A stretch of DNA of 64,000 nt from positions 8,761-72,760 of the forward strand of contig CBDUEV010000007.1 of NCBI GenBank assembly GCA_965366365.1, given 5' to 3'. The notes under the pieces were generated by a model. That model saw only the letters and a program-made list of their open reading frames with translations, did no database searches and was not told the DNA's origin. The stretch is from CBDUEV01 sp965366365. Lineage in GTDB: Bacteria; Actinomycetota; Acidimicrobiia; Spongiisociales; JAENVV01. Of this stretch, positions 36,698-45,425 are shown one piece after another; position 1 is the stretch's first letter; every line of letters starts with the position of its first letter. Both the position numbers and the translations under genes were made by a program.

Positions 36698-38011
36698 TCA
36701 AGTGAGGAATCCTTCGTAGTTGCGCATGGTGAGCTGGCTCTCGATCTGCTTCATGGTCTCGAGGGCAACTCCGACCACGATGAGCAGTGACACCCCGCTG
36801 AAAGCGATCTGAAGATTCCAGATCACCGCCGCCAGGGCGGGCAGGATGGTGATGATTCCGAGGAAGAGTGCGCCAGGCAGGGTGATGCGATTGAGGATGT
36901 GCTCGAGGTGTCGCTCGGTGGCCGTGCCGGGACGGACACCCGGAATGAAGCCGCCCTGCCGCTGGATCGAGTCGGCTTGCTTGCGGGGGTCGAACTGGAT
37001 CGCCGTATAGAAGTAGGTGAAGAACACCACCAGGAAGAACAGCAGGAAGATATAGGCCCAGGTCTGACCCTGCGCGAGGGCCAGGTTTTCGTCGACCCAG
37101 TTGCGAACGGCGATCACGACCGTGTTCTCCTGGGCGGGGATGAGGGTGACCAGCAGCGCCGGGAAGGTGAGTACGGACGACGCGAAGATCACCGGAATGA
37201 CGCCGGCGGTGTTGACTTTGAGCGGGATGTAGGTGGCGTTGCCCCCCATCACCCGTCGGCCCCGTACCCGTTTGGCGAATTGGATGGGGATGCGGCGCTG
37301 ACCTTGTTCGACGAAGAGAATCGCCACCACCATCAGCAGGAAGATGGCCATCATGGTGATGAACCGTCCCCACCGCCCGACCTGGGCGGTCTGGAGATAG
37401 ATGCCGCTGAATTGCCCCGGCAGGGCAGCAATGATGCTCACGAAGATGATGAGCGACATCCCGTTGCCGACACCCTTCTGGGTGATCTGCTCACCGAGCC
37501 ACATGATGAAGGCGGTACCGGCCGTCATGGTGACCACCACGAGAGCTGCGCGGGCCGGCGAGTAGTTGGGCAGCAGGACGATGCCGCCCGTCAGGGTGCC
37601 GTTTGCGAAGAGCACGCTGAGGGTGGTCGCTTGGAGCACCGCCAGCACCACGGTGAGATAGCGCGTCCACTGGGTGATGGTCTTCTGGCCGGAGGCCCCT
37701 TCTTCCTGGAGGGTTTGGAGGCGAGGAATCACCACGGCCAGGAGCTGCATGATGATCGAGGCGGTGATGTAAGGGAGAATCCCCAGCGAGAACACCGAGA
37801 AGCTTTCGAGAGCACCGCCCGAGAACAGGTTGAGGAGCCCGAAGATGCCGCCGCTCTGGCTGGCATCGGTGAGATCCTGGACAGCCCCGAGATCCGTGTA
37901 CGGCACCGGCACCGCCGCGCCCAACCGGTAGACCGCGAAGATGAACAGCGTGAAGAGGATCTTCTTGCGAAGGTCCGGGATTGTGAACATGTGCCGATAG
38001 ACAGCAAGCAT
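36698..38011 (-). CDS. secY: Protein translocase subunit SecY
   Basis: 437 residues with ten hydrophobic helices; the pore of the SecYEG channel in the cytoplasmic membrane. N-terminal DLRKKILFTLFIFAVYRLGAAVPVP, plug region, and the cytoplasmic loop FVEQGQRRIPIQFAKRVRGRR that docks SecA and the ribosome. Placed after rplO as in the standard spc operon. Confidence 0.98.
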   Translation of the reverse strand: MLAVYRHMFTIPDLRKKILFTLFIFAVYRLGAAVPVPYTDLGAVQDLTDASQSGGIFGLLNLFSGGALESFSVFSLGILPYITASIIMQLLAVVIPRLQTLQEEGASGQKTITQWTRYLTVVLAVLQATTLSVLFANGTLTGGIVLLPNYSPARAALVVVTMTAGTAFIMWLGEQITQKGVGNGMSLIIFVSIIAALPGQFSGIYLQTAQVGRWGRFITMMAIFLLMVVAILFVEQGQRRIPIQFAKRVRGRRVMGGNATYIPLKVNTAGVIPVIFASSVLTFPALLVTLIPAQENTVVIAVRNWVDENLALAQGQTWAYIFLLFFLVVFFTYFYTAIQFDPRKQADSIQRQGGFIPGVRPGTATERHLEHILNRITLPGALFLGIITILPALAAVIWNLQIAFSGVSLLIVVGVALETMKQIESQLTMRNYEGFLT

Positions 38012-38047
38012 CTGAGTTTCAGCCTCTCGAGGTAGGCGCTTGGGTGA

Positions 38048-38494
38048 TTATTCGATGACTTCGACGGACCCGCCGGCCGCTTCGATTTTTTCTTGAGCGC
38101 CCTTGGAGAACTTGTGGGCTTTGACCGTGAGGGCGGTGGTGATGTCGCCGTCGGCCAGGACCTTCACACGGCCCTTCTTCTTGACCAGCCCCGCCGCCCT
38201 GAGCGACTCAGGGGTGACCGTCGACTTGGCCGAGAACACTTCGAGGTCCTCCACGTTGACGACCGTGAAGATCTCCTTGTTGGGGTTCTTGAATCCCCGC
38301 AACTGGGGCAGGCGACGCTGCAGCGGAACGCGTCCACCTTCGAAACCGGGCCGGATGGTATTGCGCGCCTTGGTTCCCTTCGTGCCGCGTCCGGCCGTCT
38401 TGCCGCGCCGACCGGCTTCACCGCGTCCGACCCGAATCTTCTTCTTCTTCGAGCCTTCAGCGGGCTTGAGATGATGCAGTTTCAACTGTCCCAT
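38048..38494 (-). CDS. rplO: Ribosomal protein L15
   Basis: 148 residues; late-assembly 50S protein. Glycine- and basic-rich N-terminus KKKIRVGRGEAGRRGKTAGRGTKG and the family's GFEGGRVPLQRRLPQLRGFKNP. Begins four bases after rpmD and is followed by secY. Confidence 0.97.
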   Translation of the reverse strand: MGQLKLHHLKPAEGSKKKKIRVGRGEAGRRGKTAGRGTKGTKARNTIRPGFEGGRVPLQRRLPQLRGFKNPNKEIFTVVNVEDLEVFSAKSTVTPESLRAAGLVKKKGRVKVLADGDITTALTVKAHKFSKGAQEKIEAAGGSVEVIE

Positions 38495-38498
38495 GGTT

Positions 38499-38684
38499 CT
38501 ACTTTTCCTCTACTTCAACGAGGTGCGCCACTGCGTGGATCATCCCTCGGATCTCCGGCGTATCGCGGTGCTCCACGGTCTGACGCATCTTGCGCAGACC
38601 GAGCCCGCGAACCGTTGCACGGTTCTTCGGTTTCTCGCCGATGAGGCTCTTGCTGAGCGTCACGGAAATGGTCTTGTCAGCCAT
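38499..38684 (-). CDS. rpmD: Ribosomal protein L30
   Basis: 61 residues of the short bacterial L30: TISVTLSKSLIGEKPKNRATVRGLGLRK and a C-terminal acidic end. Located between rpsE and rplO with gaps of six and four bases, as in other spc operons. Confidence 0.96.
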   Translation of the reverse strand: MADKTISVTLSKSLIGEKPKNRATVRGLGLRKMRQTVEHRDTPEIRGMIHAVAHLVEVEEK

Positions 38685-38690
38685 GGAGTC

Positions 38691-39257
38691 CTACTTCTGC
38701 TTTGAGTGAGCTCGGACCATCTCGGTGGACCGATACGCTGCCAACAGTCCTGGCGGGGTGATCTCCTCCGGAGACTTCCCGCGCAAGCGGGCAACCTCGT
38801 CCGGCCGGCGCTGTTGGCGCAAACCGTTCATGGCAGCCTGAGCGGTGTTGAGGTGGTTGGGTGAGCCCAGCGATTTGGCCAGCACGTCTTTGATCCCCGC
38901 CGCCTCGAGGATCTGGCGGACCGACCCTCCGGCAATCACACCGGTTCCGGGGGCAGCGGGCTTCAGAAGGATACGCGAGGCGCCGTGGCGGCCGATCGTC
39001 TTGTGGACGATCGTGCTCCCGGCCATCGGCACCAGTTCCATCGACTTCCGGGCATCTTCCATGCCTTTTTGGATGGCGACCGGAACCTCTCTGGCCTTGC
39101 CGTAGCCGATCCCAACTCTTCCGGCGCCGTCACCGACCACGCACAGAGCGGTGAAGGAGAATCGGCGTCCACCTTTGACGACTTTGGCGACGCGGTTGAT
39201 CTCGACGACTCTCTCGTCGTACTGCGATTCCTTGTCGCCTCGTTGTTGTCGTGCCAT
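38691..39257 (-). CDS. rpsE: Ribosomal protein S5
   Basis: 188 residues; 30S protein at the mRNA entry site affecting decoding accuracy. Double-stranded-RNA-binding N-terminal domain (VVEINRVAKVVKGGRRFSF) and C-terminal domain (LKPAAPGTGVIAGGSVRQILEAAGI). Follows rplR by two bases. Confidence 0.97.
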   Translation of the reverse strand: MARQQRGDKESQYDERVVEINRVAKVVKGGRRFSFTALCVVGDGAGRVGIGYGKAREVPVAIQKGMEDARKSMELVPMAGSTIVHKTIGRHGASRILLKPAAPGTGVIAGGSVRQILEAAGIKDVLAKSLGSPNHLNTAQAAMNGLRQQRRPDEVARLRGKSPEEITPPGLLAAYRSTEMVRAHSKQK

Positions 39258-39259
39258 GT

Positions 39260-39613
39260 CTAGAACTCCAATCCCGCCGAGCGGGCTCCGTCGGCCAGTG
39301 CTTTGACCCGACCATGGAAGGGAAAGCCTCCGCGATCGAAGACGACCGTCGAGACCCCTGCTTCCTTGGCGCGCTCCGCCACCAGCTTGCCGACCTCGCC
39401 GGCGGTGTCCACCGTCAGGGTCTTCGCACGGAGATCCTTCTCCTGTGACGAGGCCGCGGCGAGCGTCTTGCCCGCCACGTCATCGATGACCTGGGCGTAG
39501 ATATACCGGTTGCTCCTGAACACGGCCAATCGGGGCCGGGTGGGAGTCCCTGAAAGCTTTTTGCGGACCCGCCGATGACGGGTGACGCGTGCTGCTCCTC
39601 GTGATGCACTCAT
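39260..39613 (-). CDS. rplR: Ribosomal protein L18
   Basis: 117 residues; binds 5S rRNA in the central protuberance. Motifs RPRLAVFRSNRYIYAQVIDD and VVFDRGGFPFHGRVKALADGAR are family-typical. ATG overlaps the rplF stop by four bases. Confidence 0.97.
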   Translation of the reverse strand: MSASRGAARVTRHRRVRKKLSGTPTRPRLAVFRSNRYIYAQVIDDVAGKTLAAASSQEKDLRAKTLTVDTAGEVGKLVAERAKEAGVSTVVFDRGGFPFHGRVKALADGARSAGLEF

Positions 39614-40152
39614 CGTGCCACTCCTGCCTTACCGGCCTTGCGGCGGACATGCTCGTTGACGTACCGGATTCCCTTGCCCTTGTAGGGCTCGGGCGGTTTG
39701 ACGCCTCGAATGTCTGCGGCCACCTGGCCGACCAGTTCCTTGTCGATGCCAGAAACGGAGATCTTGGTCGGTTCCGGCACGTCGATGGTGATTCCGTCGG
39801 GGGTCTCCATCTGGACGGAGTGACTGAACCCGACCTGCAGTTCGAGCGTCTTGCCCTTCATGGCTGCCCGGTATCCGACCCCGACCACCGACAGCTCTTT
39901 CTGGTACCCCTCCGATACGCCGGTCACCATGTTGGCGATGAGCGCCCGGAAGAGGCCATGCTGGGCGCGGGACTCTCGGGCGTCGTCGGCGCGGACCACC
40001 ACGATCTGGTCGTCCTCGACCGAGATCGTCACCCTGTCGGAGACTGTCCGTTCGAGCGAGCCCTTCGGGCCCTTCACGGAGACGTGTTGCCCCTTGACGG
40101 CCACCTCGACACCCTTTGGCACGGGGATCGGTTGTTTTCCTATTCGACTCAT
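39610..40152 (-). CDS. rplF: Ribosomal protein L6
   Basis: 180 residues; two tandem alpha/beta domains near the GTPase-associated centre. N-terminal MSRIGKQPIPVPKGVEV and the C-terminal signature PEPYKGKGIRYVNEHVRRKAGK. Two bases after rpsH, four-base overlap with rplR. Confidence 0.97.
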   Translation of the reverse strand: MSRIGKQPIPVPKGVEVAVKGQHVSVKGPKGSLERTVSDRVTISVEDDQIVVVRADDARESRAQHGLFRALIANMVTGVSEGYQKELSVVGVGYRAAMKGKTLELQVGFSHSVQMETPDGITIDVPEPTKISVSGIDKELVGQVAADIRGVKPPEPYKGKGIRYVNEHVRRKAGKAGVAR

Positions 40153-40154
40153 GG

Positions 40155-40550
40155 CTACCAGACCTCGCAGATGATCTCGCCGCCCAGTTTGCGCCGGCGT
40201 GCCTCACGGTCGGGCAAGAGCCCCTGGGACGTGGACACCACCACGATCCCCAGTCCACCTTGCGCACGGGGCAAATCGGTCGCCTTGGCATATACCCGGC
40301 GGCCGGGCGTGGAGACGCGCTTGATCCCGGAGATCACGCGTTCGCGATTGACGCCGTAGCGCAACGTGACGGTGAGTTCCTTGCCGGGACCCTTCTGGGC
40401 CACCTCGTAGCCGTCGATGTAGCCCTCGGCAGTGAGGATCTGTGCGATCCCCTCCTTGAGCTTCGATGACGGCATGGCGGCGTTTTCTTTCAGAACCATG
40501 TTCGCGTTGCGAATCCTGGTCAACATGTCAGCAATCGGATCGGTCATCAT
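40155..40550 (-). CDS. rpsH: Ribosomal protein S8
   Basis: 131 residues; binds the 16S central domain and in E. coli represses spc translation. TDPIADMLTRIRNANMV at the N-terminus and GLGIVVVSTSQGLLPDREARRRKLGGEIICEVW at the end. Two adjacent ATG codons begin the gene; either may be used. Confidence 0.96.
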   Translation of the reverse strand: MMTDPIADMLTRIRNANMVLKENAAMPSSKLKEGIAQILTAEGYIDGYEVAQKGPGKELTVTLRYGVNRERVISGIKRVSTPGRRVYAKATDLPRAQGGLGIVVVSTSQGLLPDREARRRKLGGEIICEVW

Positions 40551-40553
40551 GAT

Positions 40554-40739
40554 CTACCACGACGCCTTTCGCACACCGGGCAGTTCGCCCTGACGGGCGA
40601 GCTCCCTCACACAGATACGACACATGCCGAACCTCCGGAGATAAGCACGAGGCCGGCCACACCGCTGGCAGCGGTTGTACTGGCGGGACTTGAACTTGGC
40701 CTTCCGTTGCTGTTTTGCAATCAGTGATTTCTTCGCCAT
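40554..40739 (-). CDS. rpsN: Ribosomal protein S14, zinc type (Z)
   Basis: 61 residues, the short zinc-binding S14. The four ligands appear as CQRC and CRIC with 12 residues between. N-terminal MAKKSLIAKQQRKAKFKSR is typical. It sits in the main operon between rplE and rpsH, so this is the primary S14; a zinc-independent paralog might exist elsewhere. Confidence 0.96.
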   Translation of the reverse strand: MAKKSLIAKQQRKAKFKSRQYNRCQRCGRPRAYLRRFGMCRICVRELARQGELPGVRKASW

Positions 40740-40751
40740 CTCAAATCCCTC

Positions 40752-41309
40752 TCAGGCCTGCACGGCTTGTTTGCGGAACGGGAACCCGAAGGCTTCGAGG
40801 AGAGCCCGTCCGTGATCGTCGGTTTCGGCGGTGGTGACGATGGTTATGTCCATCCCCCGCACCGTGGTGACCTTGTCGTAATCGATCTCCGGGAAGATCA
40901 GCTGTTCGGTGACCCCGAAGGTGTAGTTGCCCCGCCCGTCGAACGACTTGGGGTTCAATCCTCGGAAGTCGCGTACGCGTGGGATCGCCACGGCGATGAG
41001 ACGATCGAAGAACTCCCACATCCGGTCTCCCCGCAGGGTGACCGAGGCGCCGACCGCTTGGCCCTCGCGAAGCTTGAAGCCGGCAATCGACTTCCTCGCC
41101 AGGTTGATGCGGGGCTGCTGTCCGGAGATCGTCGCCAAGTCGGAGACCACCGAATCGATGACCTTCTTGTCGGTCGTGGCGTCGCCACAACCGACGTTGA
41201 TGACGATTTTGCTGATGCGAGGCACCTGCATCGCATTGGCCAGTTCGAGTTTGGTGCGCAGCGCGTCGGCTACCTCTTCCTGGTACTTGGTCTTGAGGCG
41301 CGGGGTCAC
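40752..41309 (-). CDS. rplE: Ribosomal protein L5
   Basis: 185 residues; 5S-rRNA and P-tRNA contact protein of the central protuberance. Motifs include VPRISKIVINVGCGDATTD, LRGDRMWEFFDRLIAVAIPRVRDFRG and GRGNYTFGVTEQLIFPEID. ATG at 41309 overlaps rplX by four bases. Confidence 0.97.
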   Translation of the reverse strand: MTPRLKTKYQEEVADALRTKLELANAMQVPRISKIVINVGCGDATTDKKVIDSVVSDLATISGQQPRINLARKSIAGFKLREGQAVGASVTLRGDRMWEFFDRLIAVAIPRVRDFRGLNPKSFDGRGNYTFGVTEQLIFPEIDYDKVTTVRGMDITIVTTAETDDHGRALLEAFGFPFRKQAVQA

Positions 41310-41608
41310 AGCTCACCTCCACACTTCCGGCACACCCGATGCTTCGAGCGTCCTTCACCCTTGTACCCGATCCTGGTCGGACCGCAGGCTTTGCAGATGA
41401 TCATCACGTTGGACGAATCGATCGGCATGTCGCGATCGATGATCCCGCCCTGCTGGTTGGCCTGAGTGGGCTTCGAGTGACGCTTGGCGGTGGCCACGTT
41501 CTCGACGATGATCTTGCCCTTGGACGGGAACACCCTCGCGATCTTGGACTCCTTGCCGGCGTCTTTGCCCGAAATGACTTTCACGTTGTCACCAACGCGG
41601 AGTTTCAT
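41306..41608 (-). CDS. rplX: Ribosomal protein L24
   Basis: 100 residues; assembly initiator of the 50S subunit. KOW motif at the N-terminus (GDNVKVISGKDAGKESKIARVFPSKGKIIVE). The C-terminal part carries CKACG and CRKCGGEL, two Cys pairs suggesting a zinc ribbon. It directly abuts rplN. Confidence 0.96.
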   Translation of the reverse strand: MKLRVGDNVKVISGKDAGKESKIARVFPSKGKIIVENVATAKRHSKPTQANQQGGIIDRDMPIDSSNVMIICKACGPTRIGYKGEGRSKHRVCRKCGGEL

Positions 41609-41977
41609 CTAGATCACCTCCGGGGCGAGCGACACGATGCGCATGAATTTGGCATCACGAAGCTCGCGAGCGACAGGCCCGAAGATACGGGTGCCGCGTG
41701 GCTGACGGTTTGCATCGATGATCACGCAGGCGTTGTCATCGAATCGGATGTACGTGCCGTCGGGGCGACGGCGTTCTTTGGCGGTCCGCACGACGACGGC
41801 TTTCACCACTTCACCCTTCTTGACGTTCGAGTTGGGGATGGCTTCCTTGACCGTGGCGACGATGACGTCGCCCACACCGGCGTAACGCCGGTGGGACCCG
41901 CCCAACACACGGATACAGAGCACCTCTCGGGCACCGCTGTTGTCCGCAACCTTGAGTCGAGATTCCTGCTGGATCAT
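41609..41977 (-). CDS. rplN: Ribosomal protein L14
   Basis: 122 residues, exactly the family length from MIQQESRLKVADNSGAREVLCIRV to SLAPEVI. Interacts with L19 and the 30S subunit. The upstream in-frame extension was rejected because ATG 41977 gives the canonical N-terminus and an ATGA overlap with rpsQ. Confidence 0.97.
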   Translation of the reverse strand: MIQQESRLKVADNSGAREVLCIRVLGGSHRRYAGVGDVIVATVKEAIPNSNVKKGEVVKAVVVRTAKERRRPDGTYIRFDDNACVIIDANRQPRGTRIFGPVARELRDAKFMRIVSLAPEVI

Positions 41978-42231
41978 CGCGCTCGCTCCACGATTTCCTC
42001 GAGGCGCCACCGCTTCGTCTTGGAGAGGGGCCGGGTCTCGACGATCTTGACCGTGTCACCCTTGCGGGCGTCGTTGTTCTCGTCGTGCGCTTGAAAACGA
42101 GTCGAACGCCGCATGACCTTGCCGTATCTCGGATGGCGAGTGGAACTCTCGATCTCGACGGCAATCGTCTTGTCTCGGGCATCCGAGACGACCACGCCGA
42201 CCCGCACCTTCCTCTGGCTTCGTTCGGTCAT
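41974..42231 (-). CDS. rpsQ: Ribosomal protein S17
   Basis: 85 residues; early-assembly 16S-binding OB-fold protein. Motifs VGVVVSDARDKTIAVEIE, HPRYGKVMRRSTRFQAHDE and ETRPLSKTKRW. ATG at 42231 (MTERSQRK) overlaps rpmC stop as ATGA. Confidence 0.97.
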   Translation of the reverse strand: MTERSQRKVRVGVVVSDARDKTIAVEIESSTRHPRYGKVMRRSTRFQAHDENNDARKGDTVKIVETRPLSKTKRWRLEEIVERAR

Positions 42232-42461
42232 GACCCACCGTCCTCTTTGGCGAGCTGGAGGGCACTCCAAGCTTCCAGTTCCTGTTCGCGACCGATCGTC
42301 TTGATCCGGGCGATTTCCTTCTTCACCTGCTTGAGGCGGGCCGTGTTGTCGAGCTGGTTGGTGGCGAGGGAGAACCTCAGGTTGAAGAGTTCCTCCTTCG
42401 CTTCGGCCAGTTTCTCGGCAAGCTCATCGACGGTGAGTTCACGCAACTTCTCGGTGTTCAT
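42228..42461 (-). CDS. rpmC: Ribosomal protein L29
   Basis: 77 residues, two-helix protein at the tunnel exit. ELTVDELAEKLAEAKEELFNLRF and TARLKQVKKEIARIKTI are family-typical. It is about ten residues longer than many L29 proteins at the C-terminus. Four-base overlaps on both sides. Confidence 0.96.
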   Translation of the reverse strand: MNTEKLRELTVDELAEKLAEAKEELFNLRFSLATNQLDNTARLKQVKKEIARIKTIGREQELEAWSALQLAKEDGGS

Positions 42462-42871
42462 GCGTCCTCCCGCTGTACGAATCGGGTCTTGACCGGCAGT
42501 TTGTGCCCGGCCTTCCTCATCGCCTCACGAGCGAGTTCTTCGCTCACGCCGGACAGTTCGAACATGACGCGTCCTGGCTTGACCACGGCCACCCAGAACT
42601 CCGGAGCGCCCTTGCCGGAACCCATCCGGGTCTCAGCAGGCTTGGCCGTCACCGGCTTGTGCGGGAAGATGTTGATCCACACCTTTCCGCCACGCTTGAT
42701 GGTACGGGTGACGGCGACACGGGCGGATTCGATCTGTCGAGACGTGATCCAGCCCTCTTCGACAGCCTGGAGGCCGTAGTCGCCGAACGAGACCCGCGTG
42801 CCGCCCTTGGCAACGCCGCGTCTCCGCCCGCGGTGCACCTTTCGGTACTTGGTCCGCTTTGGCATCAACAT
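42458..42871 (-). CDS. rplP: Ribosomal protein L16
   Basis: 137 residues; organises the A-site tRNA region of the 50S subunit. MLMPKRTKYRKVHRGRRRG start and GKVWINIFPHKPVTAKPAETRMGSGKG in the middle are diagnostic. Coupled to rpmC. Confidence 0.97.
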   Translation of the reverse strand: MLMPKRTKYRKVHRGRRRGVAKGGTRVSFGDYGLQAVEEGWITSRQIESARVAVTRTIKRGGKVWINIFPHKPVTAKPAETRMGSGKGAPEFWVAVVKPGRVMFELSGVSEELAREAMRKAGHKLPVKTRFVQREDA

Positions 42872-42874
42872 GAT

Positions 42875-43963
42875 TTACTCTTCCTCTTCACTGTCGGCGG
42901 GTGGTGTTTCTTCGGCTGCCTCGGGAGCTTCTGGCGCCTCGGGAGTCGCTTCCGGCGTCTCGGCCACGTCCGGCGTCTCGGTCGATTCCGGCGTCTCGGC
43001 CGATTCCGGCGCAGCGGCAGTCGCTTCCGGAGTGTCGGTGACGGGCGTGTCGGTAGCGTCCGGGGTGTCGGTCGTCAGATCGTCGGTGGCATCTTCGCTC
43101 GCCACGGCGAGTTCTTCGTCGTACTCGGACTTGCCTTCGTCGGGGGCGGGCTTGCGCTTGCCGCCACCAGCCTCGATGAGACGCTTGCCGCCACCGGCTT
43201 CGATGAGACGAGGGGTCGTCTTCTCTCCCCCGGCTGCGTGCTCGGCCCGGGCTTTGGCGGGGGCTACCCGTCCGCGGCTGGGACCGCCGCTGGCCAGGGC
43301 GGCCTCGGCTGCGATCTTCTCACGCGTGGCCTTCAGCGACGTGACGACGTCACCCTTGTAGACCCAGACTTTGACGCCGATGGCTCCGACCGTGGTCCGC
43401 GCCGTGGCGGTGCCGTAGTCGATGTCCGCCCGAAGGGTGTGCAGAGGAACTCGGCCCTCTCGATACCACTCACGGCGGCCCATGTCGGACCCGCCCAAGC
43501 GACCCTTGCACTCGACGCGGACGCCTTCTGCCCCGGCCTTCATGGCCGTTTGGACCGCTCGCTTCATCGCACGGCGGAAGGCGATGCGATTGGCGATCTG
43601 GTCGGCGATGCCGCGGGCGAGGAGCCGGGCATCGGTCTCGGCGTCCTTGATTTCGTTGACGTTCAACTTCACCTGGCGGCCGGTCAGTTTCTCGAGACCG
43701 GCCCGCAGCCGTTCGGCCTCGGCGCCCTTGCGACCGATGACGACGCCGGGACGGGCCGTGTAGAGCTCGATCTCGACTCGACCGCGGCTCCGTTCGAGCT
43801 CGATCCTCGAGACGGCGCCCCTCTGGAGTTCGCCGTCCAGGTAGTCACGGATCTTCCAGTCTTCGTTGACGAGCTGGGTGTATTCCTTGTCGCTGTACCA
43901 GCGCGATTTCCAGTCGTTGACGATGCCGAGTCGGAATGCGTAGGGATGTGTTTTCTGACCCAT
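42875..43963 (-). CDS. rpsC: Ribosomal protein S3 with long acidic C-terminal tail
   Basis: 362 residues; mRNA-entry helicase-site protein of the 30S head. The normal S3 core spans residues 1-210: MGQKTHPYAFRLGI, KH domain with VVIGRKGAEAERLR at 74-87 and the C-terminal domain ending VKVWVYKGDVV. The remaining 150 residues are an extension: a basic part with the tandem repeat RLIEAGGGK twice (252-269), then a Thr/Pro/Glu/Ala-rich tail with recurrent TPE and APE units ending in a run of glutamates. The core is certain; the role of the tail is unknown. Confidence 0.96.
   Translation of the reverse strand: MGQKTHPYAFRLGIVNDWKSRWYSDKEYTQLVNEDWKIRDYLDGELQRGAVSRIELERSRGRVEIELYTARPGVVIGRKGAEAERLRAGLEKLTGRQVKLNVNEIKDAETDARLLARGIADQIANRIAFRRAMKRAVQTAMKAGAEGVRVECKGRLGGSDMGRREWYREGRVPLHTLRADIDYGTATARTTVGAIGVKVWVYKGDVVTSLKATREKIAAEAALASGGPSRGRVAPAKARAEHAAGGEKTTPRLIEAGGGKRLIEAGGGKRKPAPDEGKSEYDEELAVASEDATDDLTTDTPDATDTPVTDTPEATAAAPESAETPESTETPDVAETPEATPEAPEAPEAAEETPPADSEEEE
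43157..43210 (-). repeat. 27-base tandem repeat inside rpsC
   Basis: Two copies, 43157-43183 and 43184-43210, encode RLIEAGGGK twice in the S3 C-terminal extension. They differ at two synonymous positions (cag/cgg and cct/ctt in the plus-strand reading), so the duplication is not brand new. Confidence 0.85.
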
Positions 43964-43966
43964 TGT

Positions 43967-44308
43967 CTACGCCTCCTCGACGTTCGATACGACGACCGTG
44001 ATGTGGCTCGTTCGCTTGTGGATCGGTGTGGCCCGACCCCGGGCACGGGGACGGAACCGCTTCAGCGTCGGGCCTTCGTCGGCGAACGCCTCGGAGATGA
44101 TGAGCTCCGAGGAATCGAATCCGAAGTTCTCGTCGGCGTTGGCCACCGCGGAGCGGAGCACCTTGTAGACGGGCTCGGTGGCTCGGCGCTCACCGAAGCG
44201 AAGCAACGTGAGGGCGTCGTCGACCGGAAGGCCACGCACCTGATCGAGCACGGCTCGCACCTTCTGCGGTGATTGACGAATGTATTTGGCTTGCGCTTTG
44301 GCTTTCAT
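43967..44308 (-). CDS. rplV: Ribosomal protein L22
   Basis: 113 residues; lines the peptide exit tunnel with its beta hairpin. AKYIRQSPQKVRAVLDQVRG at the N-terminus and LKRFRPRARGRATPIHKRTSHITVVV at the hairpin. Four-base overlap with rpsS. Confidence 0.97.
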   Translation of the reverse strand: MKAKAQAKYIRQSPQKVRAVLDQVRGLPVDDALTLLRFGERRATEPVYKVLRSAVANADENFGFDSSELIISEAFADEGPTLKRFRPRARGRATPIHKRTSHITVVVSNVEEA

Positions 44309-44583
44309 CGCTTTCTCGCGCCTCGATCGCCGGCGTGACCCCGGAAGGTCCTGGTGGGAGCGAACTCGCCGAGCTTGTGCCCGACCATCGACTCCGTGAT
44401 GTACACCGGTACGTGCTTGCGGCCATCATGGACGGCAATCGTGTGACCCACCATCTCAGGGAAGATGGTCGAACGCCGGCTCCATGTGCGGATCACCCGC
44501 TTCTCGCCGGATGCGTTCAACGCCTCCACCTTGTCCATGAGGTGGTCATCGACGAATGGGCCTTTCTTGAGGCTTCTCGCCAT
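44305..44583 (-). CDS. rpsS: Ribosomal protein S19
   Basis: 92 residues; 30S head protein in contact with S13. MARSLKKGPFVDDHLMDKVE and TIAVHDGRKHVPVYITESMVGHKLGEFAPTR are typical. Four bases after rplB. Confidence 0.97.
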   Translation of the reverse strand: MARSLKKGPFVDDHLMDKVEALNASGEKRVIRTWSRRSTIFPEMVGHTIAVHDGRKHVPVYITESMVGHKLGEFAPTRTFRGHAGDRGARKR

Positions 44584-44587
44584 GGTC

Positions 44588-45421
44588 TTACCTCCGACCC
44601 TTCTTCGCCCGACGCCGGACGATGTCCTTGTTGCTGGCCTTCTTCTTCTTACGCGTGCGAGCCTCAGGCTTGCCCCACGGGCTCACGGGGTGACGGCCAC
44701 CCGAACTCTTACCTTCGCCACCACCATGGGGGTGGTCGACGGGGTTCATGGCCACACCACGCGACTGGGGGCGAACACCCTTCCAGCGGTTCCGGCCTGC
44801 CTTGCCGATCTTGATCAGCTCGGCCTCGGTGTTGCCGACCTGACCGACGGTCGCCCGACAGTCCAGAGGCACGTTCCGCATCTCACCCGACGGAAGCCGA
44901 AGCAGAGCCTTCTCGCCCTCCTTCGACATCAGCTGCACCGCCACGCCGGCGGCTCGAGCGATCTTGGCTCCACCGCCAGGTCGCATTTCGACCGCGTGGA
45001 TCACGGTACCGCCGGGGATGTTGCGCAACGGAAGGGAGTTTCCGGGCCGGATGTCTGCCTTGGAACCGGATTCGAGCATGTCGCCGACCTTCACCCCGAG
45101 CGGGGCGAGGATGTAGCGCTTCTCTCCGTCGACGTAATGGAGCAGGGCGATTCGGGCGTTCCGGTTGGGGTCGTATTCGACGGCGGCGACCTTGGCGGGA
45201 ATGCCGTCCTTGGTGCGCCGGAAGTCGATCACCCGGTAGCGGCGTTTGTGGCCGCCGCCGCGGTGGCGACTCGTGATACGGCCGTCATTGTTGCGGCCTG
45301 CGGTCGCCGACTTCTTGTCGAGGAGGGACTTCTCCGGCTTCTTCTTCGAGAGCTCGGAGAAGTCGGATACGGTCTGGAACCGACGTCCTGGCGAAGTGGG
45401 TTTGAGCTTTTTCACTGGCAT
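44588..45421 (-). CDS. rplB: Ribosomal protein L2
   Basis: 277 residues; central 50S protein needed for subunit joining and the peptidyl-transferase region. RNA-binding RHRGGGHKRRYRVIDFRR and the conserved C-terminal MNPVDHPHGGGEGKSSGGR are intact. ATG 45421 gives the canonical start MPVKKLKPTSPGRR. Confidence 0.98.
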   Translation of the reverse strand: MPVKKLKPTSPGRRFQTVSDFSELSKKKPEKSLLDKKSATAGRNNDGRITSRHRGGGHKRRYRVIDFRRTKDGIPAKVAAVEYDPNRNARIALLHYVDGEKRYILAPLGVKVGDMLESGSKADIRPGNSLPLRNIPGGTVIHAVEMRPGGGAKIARAAGVAVQLMSKEGEKALLRLPSGEMRNVPLDCRATVGQVGNTEAELIKIGKAGRNRWKGVRPQSRGVAMNPVDHPHGGGEGKSSGGRHPVSPWGKPEARTRKKKKASNKDIVRRRAKKGRR

Positions 45422-45425
45422 GACG

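Noticed and set aside
36061..38035. Plus-strand frames opposite adk and secY
   Set aside because: Both overlap firmly identified genes and show no family features.
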